Under the pieces are notes generated by a model. The model ran no database searches. It saw only the letters and a program-made list of their open reading frames with translations, and was not told where the DNA came from. Positions 23,097 through 34,025 of a stretch of DNA of 64,000 nucleotides are shown piece by piece; the first letter of the stretch is position 1; each line of letters begins with the position of its first letter. A program made the position numbers and the translations under genes. Origin of the DNA: Bradysia coprophila (taxonomy: Eukaryota > Arthropoda > Insecta > Diptera > Sciaridae); the NCBI RefSeq assembly GCF_014529535.1, contig NW_023503608.1, positions 5,134,501 to 5,198,500 of the forward strand, read 5' to 3'.

Positions 23097-25627
23097 ATGG
23101 CAACGAAACTCAACAGAAGAAAAACATCAATAAAAAGCGGTGAAGATGAAGACTTACCTACCCCATCTAAAGTACTTTCGGAACGCGATCGCCGCTCGTT
23201 AAGCCGCAGTAAAAGTCGTGAAAATGATAATAGTGTAAACGATGATATATCATCTCCAGAAGTTGCTGTAACAAAGTTCAACCAAAGAAGAATATCACTT
23301 AAAAGTAGTGAAGACGAAGACCCCAAAACACCGACCAAAGTTATAAGATCGCAAAATGCACGTCGTTCGGCAAACCGCAGCAAAAGTCGTGAAAATAGTG
23401 AGAGTGTGAAAGACGTTGCACTACGATCTTCAAAAGTTGTTATAGCTAAGCTTAACACCAGGCTCTCAAGTAGAAAAACTCCGCTCAAAAGTAACGAAGA
23501 CGAAGATCCAAAAACTCCATCCAAGCCGAAGAACCCAAGAAGAACACCACTCAAAGGTAATGAAGACGAAGATCCAAAAACTCCAACCAAAAATCTTTCG
23601 GAATGTACTCGTCGCTCGTTAAGCCGTAGCAAAAGTATCGAAAATAATGATAGTACAAACGATGATGCACCATCTCCACAAGTTCCTGCAACAAGACGTT
23701 CTGCCCGGATTTCAGTGAAACGGTCTAAACTACAAACCATTGATGACTTAGAGGATGGCGAGAATTCCGATGTTAAATCGATCACTGATGACGGATGGGA
23801 ATATGATATACCACCGAAGAACTTCTTTAACGAAAATCCAGATGATCATGTACACTGTCACGCATTCAAGACTCCGAAAAAGAAGGACGGCATGGTTACG
23901 TTGGCTTATAACACTCCTAAGCGGATAACTGAGTTAAAATCCTTCGGTACACCAAAGACCCCGAAAACTCCTAAAACACCAAAAGGTTTAACAACACCCA
24001 GAACTCCAAAAACGCCAAAGTCGTCCAGAAAAGTAATTGAACCTAAGACTCCCAGCAATTTGCGAGCCAAGCTACAGAAAGGTAATTTTGTACTTTTAAT
24101 ACACTGCGGTCGTCGCCTCAATGAAAAATGTATTTTAGGATTGAGAAAACGATGCAACGAAGCCGTTGAAGACGAAGATTTTTTAGACTTTGAAGATTCC
24201 GGTGATGATTATCAACCGTCTGAGTCATCGGATACTGATGTCGAGGCTAACGACATCGATTCCAGCTCTTCTGAAGACGAATCTAATGAAATTAAGCCAA
24301 TCGTGACGACCATTCAAAAGACATTGTCGGGTCGTACCACAAGATTTTCCACTAGAAAACATCAAGACCTTGTGTTCGAAAGCGATAAATATTTCGGTCA
24401 CACAAACCGAAAGAATGCCACATCGGATAACACATTGGACCGCTTGAAGACTCCGCGTCTGCAGCACGAGGACATGTTCAAACTGCTAGCCAGCCACGAA
24501 ATCAGTCAGAGTCATCAGAATTGTATGCGAGACCTGCAGAGCCATTACAAAACCTTTTTTCCCAAATGGATGTTCATATTGAGGGAAGGGTTCAGCATTC
24601 TGTTGCACGGACTCGGATCGAAGAGAAACATTTTGGAGACGCTGCACCGAAGTGTTTTGTCACATGAAAATGTCCTGGTGGTGAATGGCTACTTTCCCAG
24701 CTTGACGGTAAAGGATATTTTGGATGATATCGTCTCCGGGCTGTTAGAGACAACCTGCAAAAGCAAAAATTTACATGAAATCGTTGATGCCATCGAAGAG
24801 GAAATGGATCAGACCCCGGACTATCACATCTTTCTGATTGTTCACAATTTGGATGGATCTATGTTGAGAAATGACATGGCCCAAAATATACTAAGTCGGT
24901 TGGCACACATTCCAAATGTGCATTTGATTGCTTCGATCGATCACATCAATGCACCGAATCGTAAGTCAATTTTCTATAAACTCGAGACCGCGAAATGTGG
25001 AAGATCGCACTTTTCGACCATCCATTGTCGCTTAGCTCACTTTATTGTTCATTCTATCTCATCTTATTGTAGTCTGCTTACCCGAATCACTTTCAATTTC
25101 AGTTTGGGACAACATTCAACTAAGCAACTACAATTTCTCATGGTGGGACGTAACATCGTTCTTACCGTACACCGACGAAACATCGGTTGCAGAAAATTCG
25201 ATGCTTTTGAAAAATTCCGGAGCACTGACCATTGCATCCATGAAGAGTGTTCTGCTTTCACTAACACAAAATGCGCGTGGTATCTACATGTTAATCGTCG
25301 AAAATCAATTGGCATCCAACAAAACAACCAATTATCAAGGTAAAAATTGCAAGAAACAAAGATTTCGTGTGTGGAATGTCGAAATTAAATCGATTCCTTT
25401 AAAATGATGCAGGAATGCCATTCAAGAATCTGTACAAAAAGTGCTTGGAAGCTTTTCTGGTGAGCTCGGACATTGTGCTGCGGACTCAGTTGACTGAATT
25501 TTGTGATCACAATCTGTTAAAACTGAAACGAACTGCTGATGGTACGGAACAATTGAAGATACCAATTGACAACATTTTACTGCAACAATTTGTTGAGCAA
25601 TACAGTAATTGGCAGCTGGAAAATTAA
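23097..25627 (+). CDS. Orc2: Origin recognition complex subunit 2
   Basis: Orc2 is part of the complex that marks replication origins and loads MCM helicase in the nucleus. Exons 23097-24081, 24139-24960, 25103-25339 and 25413-25627 join in phase to 752 residues, longer than the roughly 600 usual in flies. The conserved C-terminal half begins near FILREGFSILLHGLGSKRNI and runs through VVNGYFPSLTVKDILDDI, IFLIVHNLDGSML, and ASIDHINAPN + LWDN at a splice junction, ending in a winged-helix-like tail. The extra length is N-terminal: about four repeats combining SNEDEDPKTPTK with RRSLSRSKSREN, then a TPKTPKTPKTPK tract, all rich in S/T-P sites for cyclin-dependent kinase. ATG 23097 (acaATGG) is the first methionine of the frame. 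The 57-bp first intron has no stop and is a multiple of three, so retention would add 19 residues. Confidence 0.93.
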
Positions 25628-25639
25628 TCGAAATTTTGA

Positions 25640-26390
25640 TAATTGCTTTGACTTGACGAAAATATAAAAAAAATCGATAAAATTGTGTTGCATTTTAGTA
25701 TCATTGGACGCGAGCAGGTATGAAGTGTCGATTTACTTTTTGTGTGTACGACTCACTAAATAGATTTGAAATTAAAAACTGGATACAAACACATCCTCTT
25801 CATGACCGGATCCAATTTTTCGATTTTTTTTTATATGAGAAATTTTGACTACTACGTCGAGGAGGCCCCTCTTGAAAATGCTGTTCTCGTTCTATGGCTC
25901 AAATTATCAAGCTGAGAGATAAGCTGACGCATATTTTAAAACCGTCAGCAGAAAGCTTTGACAATAGTGCGAGGGAGAGAATGAACAGCAGCTATGGATA
26001 TGGTGTCCATACATATAGTGAAACATCGTTTTACACATTTAAAACAAATAAAAAAAAACTTTACCTATTCTCAAATCAACGTTCCATCAATCCATCCAGC
26101 ATCAGTCGCATCAGTACATTTGTTTGTAAGTGTTTCTAACACATTTTTTGTCAGGACATGCTGAATTATCTAACTTTTTTCATCCTAAGTTTTTTGCTAT
26201 TTTGTGAACGATAATTAAATCAACTCAATATAAAAACGGTCATTTTAAATTTCGCGATGTTATTTCTTATTTGAGAGAGCGTACAGCATTACAACATTAC
26301 AAGCCTATTTTTGGAAATGAATTCCTTAAAAAATTTAAAAATTTGGTTTCAGAAATTTTTAAGAATTATTTTGTTGAACTTTGAGAATGA
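25640..26390. other. Gene-free sequence after Orc2
   Basis: It contains the Orc2 3' UTR (a possible ATAAAA signal near 25677) and AT-rich DNA without supported genes. Confidence 0.4.
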
Positions 26391-26395
26391 TTGGT

Positions 26396-26537
26396 GTCGG
26401 GGAATCTCGCACACGCGATCATAGTATGCGTCCTTTTACGACATGTAACGAAAAGTCATGACTGTGCGAGATTCACCACTTAGATGTGAATCTCGCACAC
26501 CATGAATTTGTGTGGTGTGCGAGATTACCCTACCCCG
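26396..26537. mobile_element. MITE-like inverted repeat, about 140 bp
   Basis: The ends cggggaatctcgcacac and gtgtgcgagattaccctacccc are complementary apart from a small insertion. The motif aatctcgcacac is repeated inside, so the unit can form several hairpins. It lies just upstream of the candidate secreted-peptide gene. Confidence 0.7.
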
Positions 26538-26586
26538 AATGATTCATAGACTCTGTGGCATTTTTTTGGCCAAGACATTAAAAAAT

Positions 26587-26868
26587 ATGTCGCTAAGTTC
26601 TATTAAACTTTTTGGAATTTTATTGTGTCTTGCTCATGTTTCTGGTGAATCATTAGGTAAGTATAGTCGCTATCGTTACTCTAGCTTGAGTTATTCATTC
26701 AGAAAATGGATTTTTTCGATAGTTTCTTAGAACTTTTTTTTTGTCTGAGTGGCTTTTATGTCATTAAATGTAATGCAAAGTATTTTTTTCCTAATTATTA
26801 TTGGTCTACGGATCATTTTAGGCCCAAAGAAAGAAAAAAGTCAGCGGGTGGTTTTTGAGATAAATTGA
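26587..26868 (+). CDS. Candidate small secreted peptide, two exons
   Basis: Exon 1 (26587-26656) reads MSLSSIKLFGILLCLAHVSG followed by ES, a good signal peptide, and ends at a consensus donor (g|gtaagt). After a 165-bp intron ending in ttttag, exon 2 (26822-26868) adds GPKKEKSQRVVFEIN and a stop, in phase, giving 38 residues. The mature peptide would be about 16-18 residues, basic and without cysteine. I recognise no family. The foldback element at 26921 begins 53 bp after the stop, so the 3' part of a longer gene may have been displaced. Chance assembly of a short frame and splice sites remains possible. Confidence 0.35.
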
Positions 26869-26920
26869 AGGTGAAAGTTTATGCCATTTTAACAGATCTG
26901 GATCAAACATTCTTTTCTGT

Positions 26921-29092
26921 TTAGACCCGTACGAAGTACTGGGGTCTTATAGGTTTACGCATACGTTTGTAACACGTCGAATTGGACTCCCTGAGTAAGG
27001 GGAAACCTATTGTGGTTGTCTAGAGATGCCAAATCCGCGAAAAAAAACATAGCTAACGCCGACCCGTACGAAACACCTATTCGTATCAAAAGCCTTTAAT
27101 GTGAAACTCTTCATTTCTCTTACTTCATTTTCTTCTCTGCTGAAAAACTATTCTCCCTTTAAAATCACTTACATTATCCACTCTTTGCCTTGTTATCATA
27201 TACAACTAAATTGCCGGAGGCAATATAGACAGCCCCGTACGAAGACAAATTTCATAAATTCCTATTTAAACAGCTATATACCGCTATATTTAACTATATT
27301 TCACTATAAATAAACATTTCACAGATAAATATATGCTATTATATAGCTCTATATGCCTGTATATAGCTCAATATAGCTGTATATAGGTATATATAGATGT
27401 CCGTATATGGAATCCCTGAAACCCCACACACATAACAAATTATTTCCATGTTAACAGAAACTCTCTAAGTATCATTTTTCCCAAGATATTTCTATTTTAC
27501 TAAAATCCAATATGGCCGCCGGCAGCCATTTTGTTAGGAGACCGGAAATAGTACCGACGCTTTACATTCGTTAATATCTTTCAAACAAAAAAAAATTCAT
27601 GAAATTCGGTCAAAATTTACTCGAGATATTGTCAAAATACACCACGTTCACTGTACTTCCGAGTAGCCAGATAAGAGCTCACTCCAAGAGACCTAGCTCA
27701 CGCTCCGGAGAACATAATTTCATAAATTTTTTTTCCCTGATTGGTACGGTCAATACCTATCTAATAAAGCTAAAACAGACGGAAAAAAAAGAATTTTCAA
27801 AATCGGATGCGTTTTACTCAAGTTATCGTGCAGACAGACGGACAGACGGACAGACGGACATTTTTTTTTCGCGGATTTGGCATCTCTAGACAACCACAAT
27901 AGGTTTCCCCTTACTCAGGGAGTCCAATTCGACGTGTTACAAACGTATGCGTAAACCCATAAGACCCCAGTACTTCGTACGGGTCTAAAAATGTCCGTCT
28001 GTCCGTCTGTCTGTCTGCACGATAACTTGAGTAAAACGCATCCGATTTTGAAAATTCTTTTTTTTCCCGTTTGGTAATGTCAAAAGACAGGCTAAGTTCG
28101 AAGATGAGTGATTTTGGATCGACCCCTCCCGAGCTGTGGCCCAATAAGTGCTTTACGGTTTTTCGAAGATATCTCCGGACATTTAAACGTTAAACTTGTA
28201 AGTGATACGTCAAATAAAAGGTATTTACAATACCGATCGACAAAAAAAAGTTTATGGAAATCGGATGACCGACTCGTGAGTTAGACCCCTTGGTGTGGAA
28301 CAGGCACAGGGCGGCAAGCAGTTTTTGCTTGTAGGTCGGCCACATTTGAACATATTTCGTCTGTTTTCGCTTTATTAGATAGGTATTGACCGTACCAATC
28401 AGGGAAAAAAAAATTTATGAAATTATGTTCTCCGGAGCGTGAGCTAGGTCTCTTGGAGTGAGCTCTTATCTGGCTACTCGGAAGTACAGTGAACGTGGTG
28501 TATTTTGACAATATCTCGAGTAAATTTTGACCGAATTTCATGAATTTTTTTTTGTTTGAAAGGTATTAACGAATGTAAAGCGTCGGTACTATTTCCGGTC
28601 TCCTAACAAAATGGCTGCCGGCGGCCATATTGGATTTTAGTAAAATAGAAATATCTTGGGAAAAATGATACTTAGAGAGTTTCTGTTAACATGGAAATAA
28701 TTTGTTATGTGTGTGGGGTTTCAGGGATTCCATATACGGACATCTATATATACCTATATACAGCTATATTGAGCTATATACAGGCATATAGAGCTATATA
28801 ATAGCATATATTTATCTGTGAAATGTTTATTTATAGTGAAATATAGTTAAATATAGCGGTATATAGCTGTTTAAATAGGAATTTATGAAATTTGTCTTCG
28901 TACGGGGCTGTCTATATTGCCTCCGGCAATTTAGTTGTATATGATAACAAGGCAAAGAGTGGATAATGTAAGTGATTTTAAAGGGAGAATAGTTTTTCAG
29001 CAGAGAAGAAAATGAAGTAAGAGAAATGAAGAGTTTCACATTAAAGGCTTTTGATACGAATAGGTGTTTCGTACGGGTCGGCGTTAGCTATG
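26921..29092. mobile_element. Large compound foldback element carrying the gtacgaagtac motif
   Basis: Two inverted-repeat systems overlap. An inner unit at 26921-27990 starts ttagacccgtacgaagtact and ends with its complement, with arms of about 120-135 bp. In addition, 27048-27780 and 28350-29092 are near-identical inverted copies of about 735 bp. The interior holds gacagacgga minisatellite blocks at 27830-27860 and 27985-28015. No transposase is recognisable. Related sequence (gtacgaagtacg, gacagacgg) recurs at 49.6-51.3 kb. Confidence 0.85.
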
Positions 29093-31430
29093 TTTAACGT
29101 TACAAACTGGCAACGGACCAAAAGCAACAATAGAGGTAACCCACAGCGCGAGGCTATTAGACTAACGAGCAGAAAACCAAAACAATTCTTCCTTTTACAA
29201 AATTTATTGAAAACAACCAAAACGCATACTCCTTTCCAAATTTATTGGACAAACAGCACTGAGATAATAAAACAAAATTGCTTCAAGTTTACTTTTGATT
29301 GAAGATCCTGTGTAATTTCAAATCGTTGCGCTCTTATTCAGAGCGATTGGAATCACTAAAAATACCCCCAGCTGAAATGCCTAAGATAAATCGCTAAAAC
29401 AAGAGTAACAAAAACAAACAGAGAATTCGATTCTCTTCCCTCCCATGGGATGCGTAAAGCAATGTACAAAGAAAAACGGGCTGTTTCGACCTCGAAACTC
29501 AACGGCGGTCACAAAACCAGGGTGGGCTAGTTTTCATCAGTCGTTTCCGTTGAGTCCTTCCGGAGACAGCAGTAAATCATTCACTTGAACAAGTATCGAA
29601 TGATTACAAGGAAAAAATTGCCATTTTTCAATGGAAAAACAGAGAAAATTAGAACGCAACTTACGAAAAAACCAAAATTCGTTGCAGAAGAAACCAAAAC
29701 AAAAACAAACCGCACAGCGGTGTGAGACACAAAAAAAGAAAAACAAAAACGAAAAACTGAGACTCACGGCTAACCAGTTGAGCAAATCCTCGAAATCGTT
29801 CGTCCAGCGTTGAATTCGGCCGACCAATGGTTAACAGCAACGGAATCGAGGACACCACTAACTAAATCAGTGCTGGATTTTTAACGTTACAAACTGGCAA
29901 CGGACCAAAAGCAACAATAGAGGTAACCCACAGCGCGAGGCTATTAGACTAACGAGCAGAAAACCAAAACAATTCTTCCTTTTACAAAATTTATTGAAAA
30001 CAACCAAAACGCATACTCCTTTCCAAATTTATTGGACAAACAGCACTGAGATAATAAAACAAAATTGCTTCTAGTTTACTTTTGATTGAAGATCCTGTGT
30101 AATTTCAAATCGTTGCGCTCTTATTCAGAGCGATTGGAATCACTAAAAATACCCCCAGCTGAAATGCCTAAGATAAATCGCTAAAACAAGAGTAACAAAA
30201 ACAAACAGAGAATTCGATTCTCTTCCCTCCCATGGGATGCGTAAAGCAATGTACAAAGAAAAACGGGCTGTTTCGACCTCGAAACTCAACGGCGGTCACA
30301 AAACTAGGGTGGGCTAGTTATCATCAGTCGTTTCCGTTGAGTCCTTCCTCGAGGACACCACTAACTAAATCAGTGCTGGATTTTTAACGTTACAAACTGA
30401 CCAAAAGTAAACTTGAAGCAATTTTGTTTTATTATCTCAGTGCTGTTTGTCCAATAAATTTGGAAAGGAGTATGCGTTTTGGTTGTTTTCAATAAATTTT
30501 GTAAAAGGAAGAATTGTTTTGGTTTTCTGCTCGTTAGTCTAATAGCCTCGCGCTGTGGGTTACCTCTATTGTTGCTTTTGGTCCGTTGCCAGTTTGTAAC
30601 GTTAAAAATCCAGCACTGATTTAGTTAGTGGTGTCCTCGATTCCGTTGCTGTTAACCATTGGTCGGCCGAATTCAACGCTGGACGAACGATTTCGAGGAT
30701 TTGCTCAACTGGTTAGCCGTGAGTCTCAGTTTTTCGTTTTTGTTTTTCTTTTTTTGTGTCTCACACCGCTGTGCGGTTTGTTTTTGTTTTGGTTTCTTCT
30801 GCAACGAATTTTGGTTTTTTCGTAAGTTGCGTTCTAATTTTCTCTGTTTTTTCATTGAAAAATGGCAATTTTTTCCTTGTAATCATTCGATACTTGTTCA
30901 AGTGAATGATTTACTGCTGTCTCCGGAAGGACTCAACGGAAACGACTGATGAAAACTAGCCCACCCTAGTTTTGTGACCGCCGTTGAGTTTCGAGGTCGA
31001 AACAGCCCGTTTTTCTTTGTACATTGCTTTACGCATCCCATGGGAGGGAAGAGAATCGAATTCTCTGTTTGTTTTTGTTACTCTTGTTTTAGCGATTTAT
31101 CTTAGGCATTTCAGCTGGGGGTATTTTTAGTGATTCCAATCGCTCTGAATAAGAGCGCAACGATTTGAAATTACACAGGATCTTCAATCAAAAGTAAACT
31201 TGAAGCAATTTTGTTTTATTATCTCAGTGCTGTTTGTCCAATAAATTTGGAAAGGAGTATGCGTTTTGGTTGTTTTCAATAAATTTTGTAAAAGGAAGAA
31301 TTGTTTTGGTTTTCTGCTCGTTAGTCTAATAGCCTCGCGCTGTGGGTTACCTCTATTGTTGCTTTTGGTCCGTTGCCAGTTTGTAACGTTAAAAGTCCAG
31401 CACTGATTTAGTTAGTGGTGTCCTCGATGG
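29093..31430. mobile_element. Foldback element with arms of about 1 kb
   Basis: A unit of about 785 bp (starting taacgttacaaactggcaac and ending cagtgctggatt) stands at 29093-29880. It is followed by a shorter direct copy from 29881 that lacks an internal segment. The region 30398-31430 is the inverted complement of both, so arms of about 1 kb flank a centre near 30240. The arms are almost identical, which suggests a recent origin or gene conversion. Open frames of 60-96 codons lie in T-rich or A-rich parts of the arms and are not convincing genes. Confidence 0.85.
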
Positions 31431-31506
31431 TCATTCTGATACGCGTCGTAAGTTTCATTTTGTTGTTTTTGATTTCGAAGTTTCTCTTCGTACCACGTCA
31501 AGATGG

Positions 31507-32346
31507 ATGTCCGATGGAATGTTCTCCTTTGTAGATTCTGTTAGCGTTTACCGCGATATGACTCATGCGAGCGCCATTTGGACGACAAAACTTCTGCATC
31601 AGTTAGCTGATAGGATCCAGAATGTCATTGACAAGACTACAGAAGATCAGGCTGTGAAGCAAATCGATTGCGCGATCAACTCTGCGACTGTGCACCCGTT
31701 TGATCCTTTCTCTTCGTTAGACCTACACAAGATGGTAAACGACGTTTCTGGTGAAATTGGTCGGGGTGAAAGGCAACGTTTCAATACGCCGAGTGAGATG
31801 GCATTTGTTAGGTCGAAGCATTCGCAACGTGCGGCAAGTCTTAGTAGATCTATGGTGGCAATGCTTGCGCATTCTGAACAGACAGACATGGAAATGGACC
31901 GTTGTATCGAGTTGCTGTTTGCGCAAATCGATAACAATATTCGTACGCTTGCCCCAAGAATATCCGCTGCGAAGATCAAAGCTTCTAAGCTTTCAACGCA
32001 GTTGCGCGATGCCGTTGAGGCTTCATTCACCGATTTTCTCGCTGGAGCTAAGACCGCTGGAATTGAGAAGAATATGGTTCGGAAAAAGCCAAGTCCGGCA
32101 TTTCTTTCCCGAATGTCCATGCCAGCTGTGCGAACAGGCTCTACGAACGAGCCAGATGACATTCCTTCTGATGTCAAAAACGTTCCGGATGATGCTGAAC
32201 CAGCAGCGAAACGTGGGAAAAGTTGTTCATCCGAAACGCTTGCACCGCTAGTGAACGACGACGGACGTGCTGAGGGACAGGAGAGTGAACAGATGTCAGT
32301 GGATACCCTCCGCGATATAATCAAGTTAGTGTCTGGAAGACAGTAG
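31507..32346 (+). CDS. Intact orphan ORF, 279 residues, function unknown
   Basis: This is one uninterrupted frame with balanced codon use and GC-richer third positions than the surrounding AT-rich DNA, so it looks genuinely coding. I recognise no family. The protein is mainly charged and helical (LHQLADRIQNVIDKTTEDQA; MDRCIELLFAQIDNNIRTLA), with a proline/serine-rich segment around KKPSPAFLSRMSMP, a short basic NLS-like AAKRGK near residue 238, and an acidic C-terminus. There is no signal peptide or membrane span. An AATAAA at 32413-32418 lies 67 bp after the stop, and a possible 5' donor (gtcgtaagtt) lies upstream at about 31447. It begins 80 bp after the 29.1-31.4 kb foldback, so it may belong to that element or be a host gene it landed beside. 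A strong antisense frame exists but lacks comparable support. Confidence 0.6.
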   Translation: MSDGMFSFVDSVSVYRDMTHASAIWTTKLLHQLADRIQNVIDKTTEDQAVKQIDCAINSATVHPFDPFSSLDLHKMVNDVSGEIGRGERQRFNTPSEMAFVRSKHSQRAASLSRSMVAMLAHSEQTDMEMDRCIELLFAQIDNNIRTLAPRISAAKIKASKLSTQLRDAVEASFTDFLAGAKTAGIEKNMVRKKPSPAFLSRMSMPAVRTGSTNEPDDIPSDVKNVPDDAEPAAKRGKSCSSETLAPLVNDDGRAEGQESEQMSVDTLRDIIKLVSGRQ

Positions 32347-32412
32347 AGTGTTTCACACAACTGTTGTGTCTTCTGTGTGTGCTTGGTGCTGGTTATCGGC
32401 ATGTTTTTTGTA

Positions 32413-32418
32413 AATAAA
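32413..32418 (+). terminator. Poly(A) signal of the orphan ORF
   Basis: AATAAA followed by a T/GT-rich stretch (ttttgtctgagtgggt), as expected for a cleavage site. Confidence 0.55.
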
Positions 32419-32419
32419 G

Positions 32420-32990
32420 ACAATTTTGTCTGAGTGGGTAATCTTGGTTGTTTTATTTAACTCCCGAACGTTTTAGCTTCTTTCTGTAGCAGTCGTCATG
32501 TTCGTGAAATCGCAGTTACCAGTGCTTGTCGTTGCCTCATTTTCTAAGTGAGTGTGACTTGTTCGACGTGTTTCTTTGTTTTTCCTGAGTTAGGACGCGA
32601 TCTCTCTTTTTTGCTTTTCGTGCTGCTGTTACCGGATTTGTTACGGATTACACTGCTGGGACGATTGTGAGTACGAGATTTTGTTGGTTTTTTTGTGCTG
32701 ATCAGGTTGTTCTTTAATGTTTCTTTTGGCGTAGCCGCTGACGCCTTTCTGTTTTTTGTGATGTTGTTGTGCTACGTTTTGGGTGTGCCTTCGAAGTAGC
32801 GTTCCACCGGAATGAATTTTCCTTCCGTTTTCTTGCTTTTAAGCAAATCGCTTTTCCTATAAGGTTTTTAATACGCCAGTTCATTTAGAAACCTTTGCTG
32901 TCTTGTGAAGGACACAGTGGAAGCAACTGAAGATGGCTAGTCCACTCTAGCCAAGGACTGTAAGCTTGAATTTCTTTTGCCGTTTGTCTC
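32420..32990. other. T/G-rich sequence without a supported gene
   Basis: The plus strand is strongly T- and G-rich with frequent ttttgtgtg runs, unlike the AT-balanced neighbours but like the foldback arms. The text gatggctagtccactctagc near 32930 echoes the arm text ctagcccaccctag. It may be the continuation of the same mobile unit. Confidence 0.4.
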
Positions 32991-32995
32991 TTTTG

Positions 32996-33150
32996 ATTTT
33001 TCCGAATAAATTGAAACAGCCTAATGGTGGATTTGAGTTTTGATTCGGTTCTTTGAATAAATTGAAACAGCCGAATGGTGGAATTAGTTTTGATTTGATT
33101 TTTGTTTGGAAGTTTGAAAATAAATTGTAACAGCCAGATGGTGGAATCTG
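32996..33150. repeat. Three direct copies of an approx. 55-60-bp unit
   Basis: The core aataaattgaaacagcc, followed by aatggtgga, occurs at about 33005, 33056 and 33119 with diverged spacers. Read antisense it gives a repeated GCFNLF motif, but the frame has no other coding support. Confidence 0.7.
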
Positions 33151-33189
33151 TTCTTTATTTCCGTTACAGGTTTCGTTGCCCAATCCTGA

Positions 33190-34020
33190 CTTCTTCGTCT
33201 TAGGTTGCTCCTTCTCACTTACGATGACTGTATGTTGCGTGATGTTTGAAGCCTGGTCCGCTACGGTGTTTCTGTTCGTAGCGTTAAAGATGAGAGATAT
33301 GTTTGCTCTATTTGAATTTTTTGTACAATGGAAAATACGAAATTTACTGGTTACTGGTTACAAATTATTATTTTCTTTAGAGCTTTTCCTTGATAATGAT
33401 CCTCGGAATTTCGCAAAATTTTCCCTTCATTGATTTTAGTAGATTTTTAGATAATTAACGGATATGTTTCATTTAATTAACCAAATTTCTCTAAATTTCA
33501 CTAATTTCATTAGATTTTACTAAATTAGCAGAAAAGTTTTCTTGCTTTTCGCATTAAAGTAAAGTTTATCACTGTTTGAGCATTCCGATCCTTGTCTACG
33601 ACTGTGTATTTCTCTCTTCCAAGACTCGCAACTAAACTAACGGGATGGATAAACATTCCTATGAATATCCAGCGCAAATACTGATGTGCTTGTGACCTTA
33701 ATGAAAATAATGTTGCTGCTGGAAAATGTTTAGGTAAATAACATTTATTTACGAAGTAATTTACATTTCTTTTTCTTAGTTTAGATTTATTATAGAGTGT
33801 GCGTTGTGTGTGTAATGCCACTCAAGAGGATTATATGTATATATTAGAGTCCTTACCTTAAACATATGTGTATAAACACATAAACGAAACATATGTATCT
33901 ATCAAATTCAATTTGTAAAAAAAACAAAAATAAAAAAAATTCAAAATAAAAACAAAACTTTTCGTCAATCACACATTTCGTAACACAAGAGGAAATACTA
34001 AAAAAAATAATAATTTTTTT
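33190..34020. other. Gene-free AT-rich sequence
   Basis: No supported coding exon. The right end near 33900-34020 is the 3' flank of the minus-strand AT-hook gene and contains A/T homopolymer runs including attttttt and aataaaa-type signals on the minus strand. Confidence 0.4.
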
Positions 34021-34025
34021 CTTCT

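Noticed and set aside
30659-30949. 96-codon frame mirrored at 29537-29827 in the foldback arms
   Set aside because: It is made of T-rich low-complexity codons and its duplication only reflects the inverted repeat.
31647-32423. 258-codon open frame antisense to the orphan ORF
   Set aside because: Codon balance, poly(A) signal and start context favour the plus-strand frame; the antisense one looks like its shadow.
32947-33183. Minus-strand frame with repeated GCFNLF
   Set aside because: Arises from three noncoding direct repeats; no start context or conservation visible.
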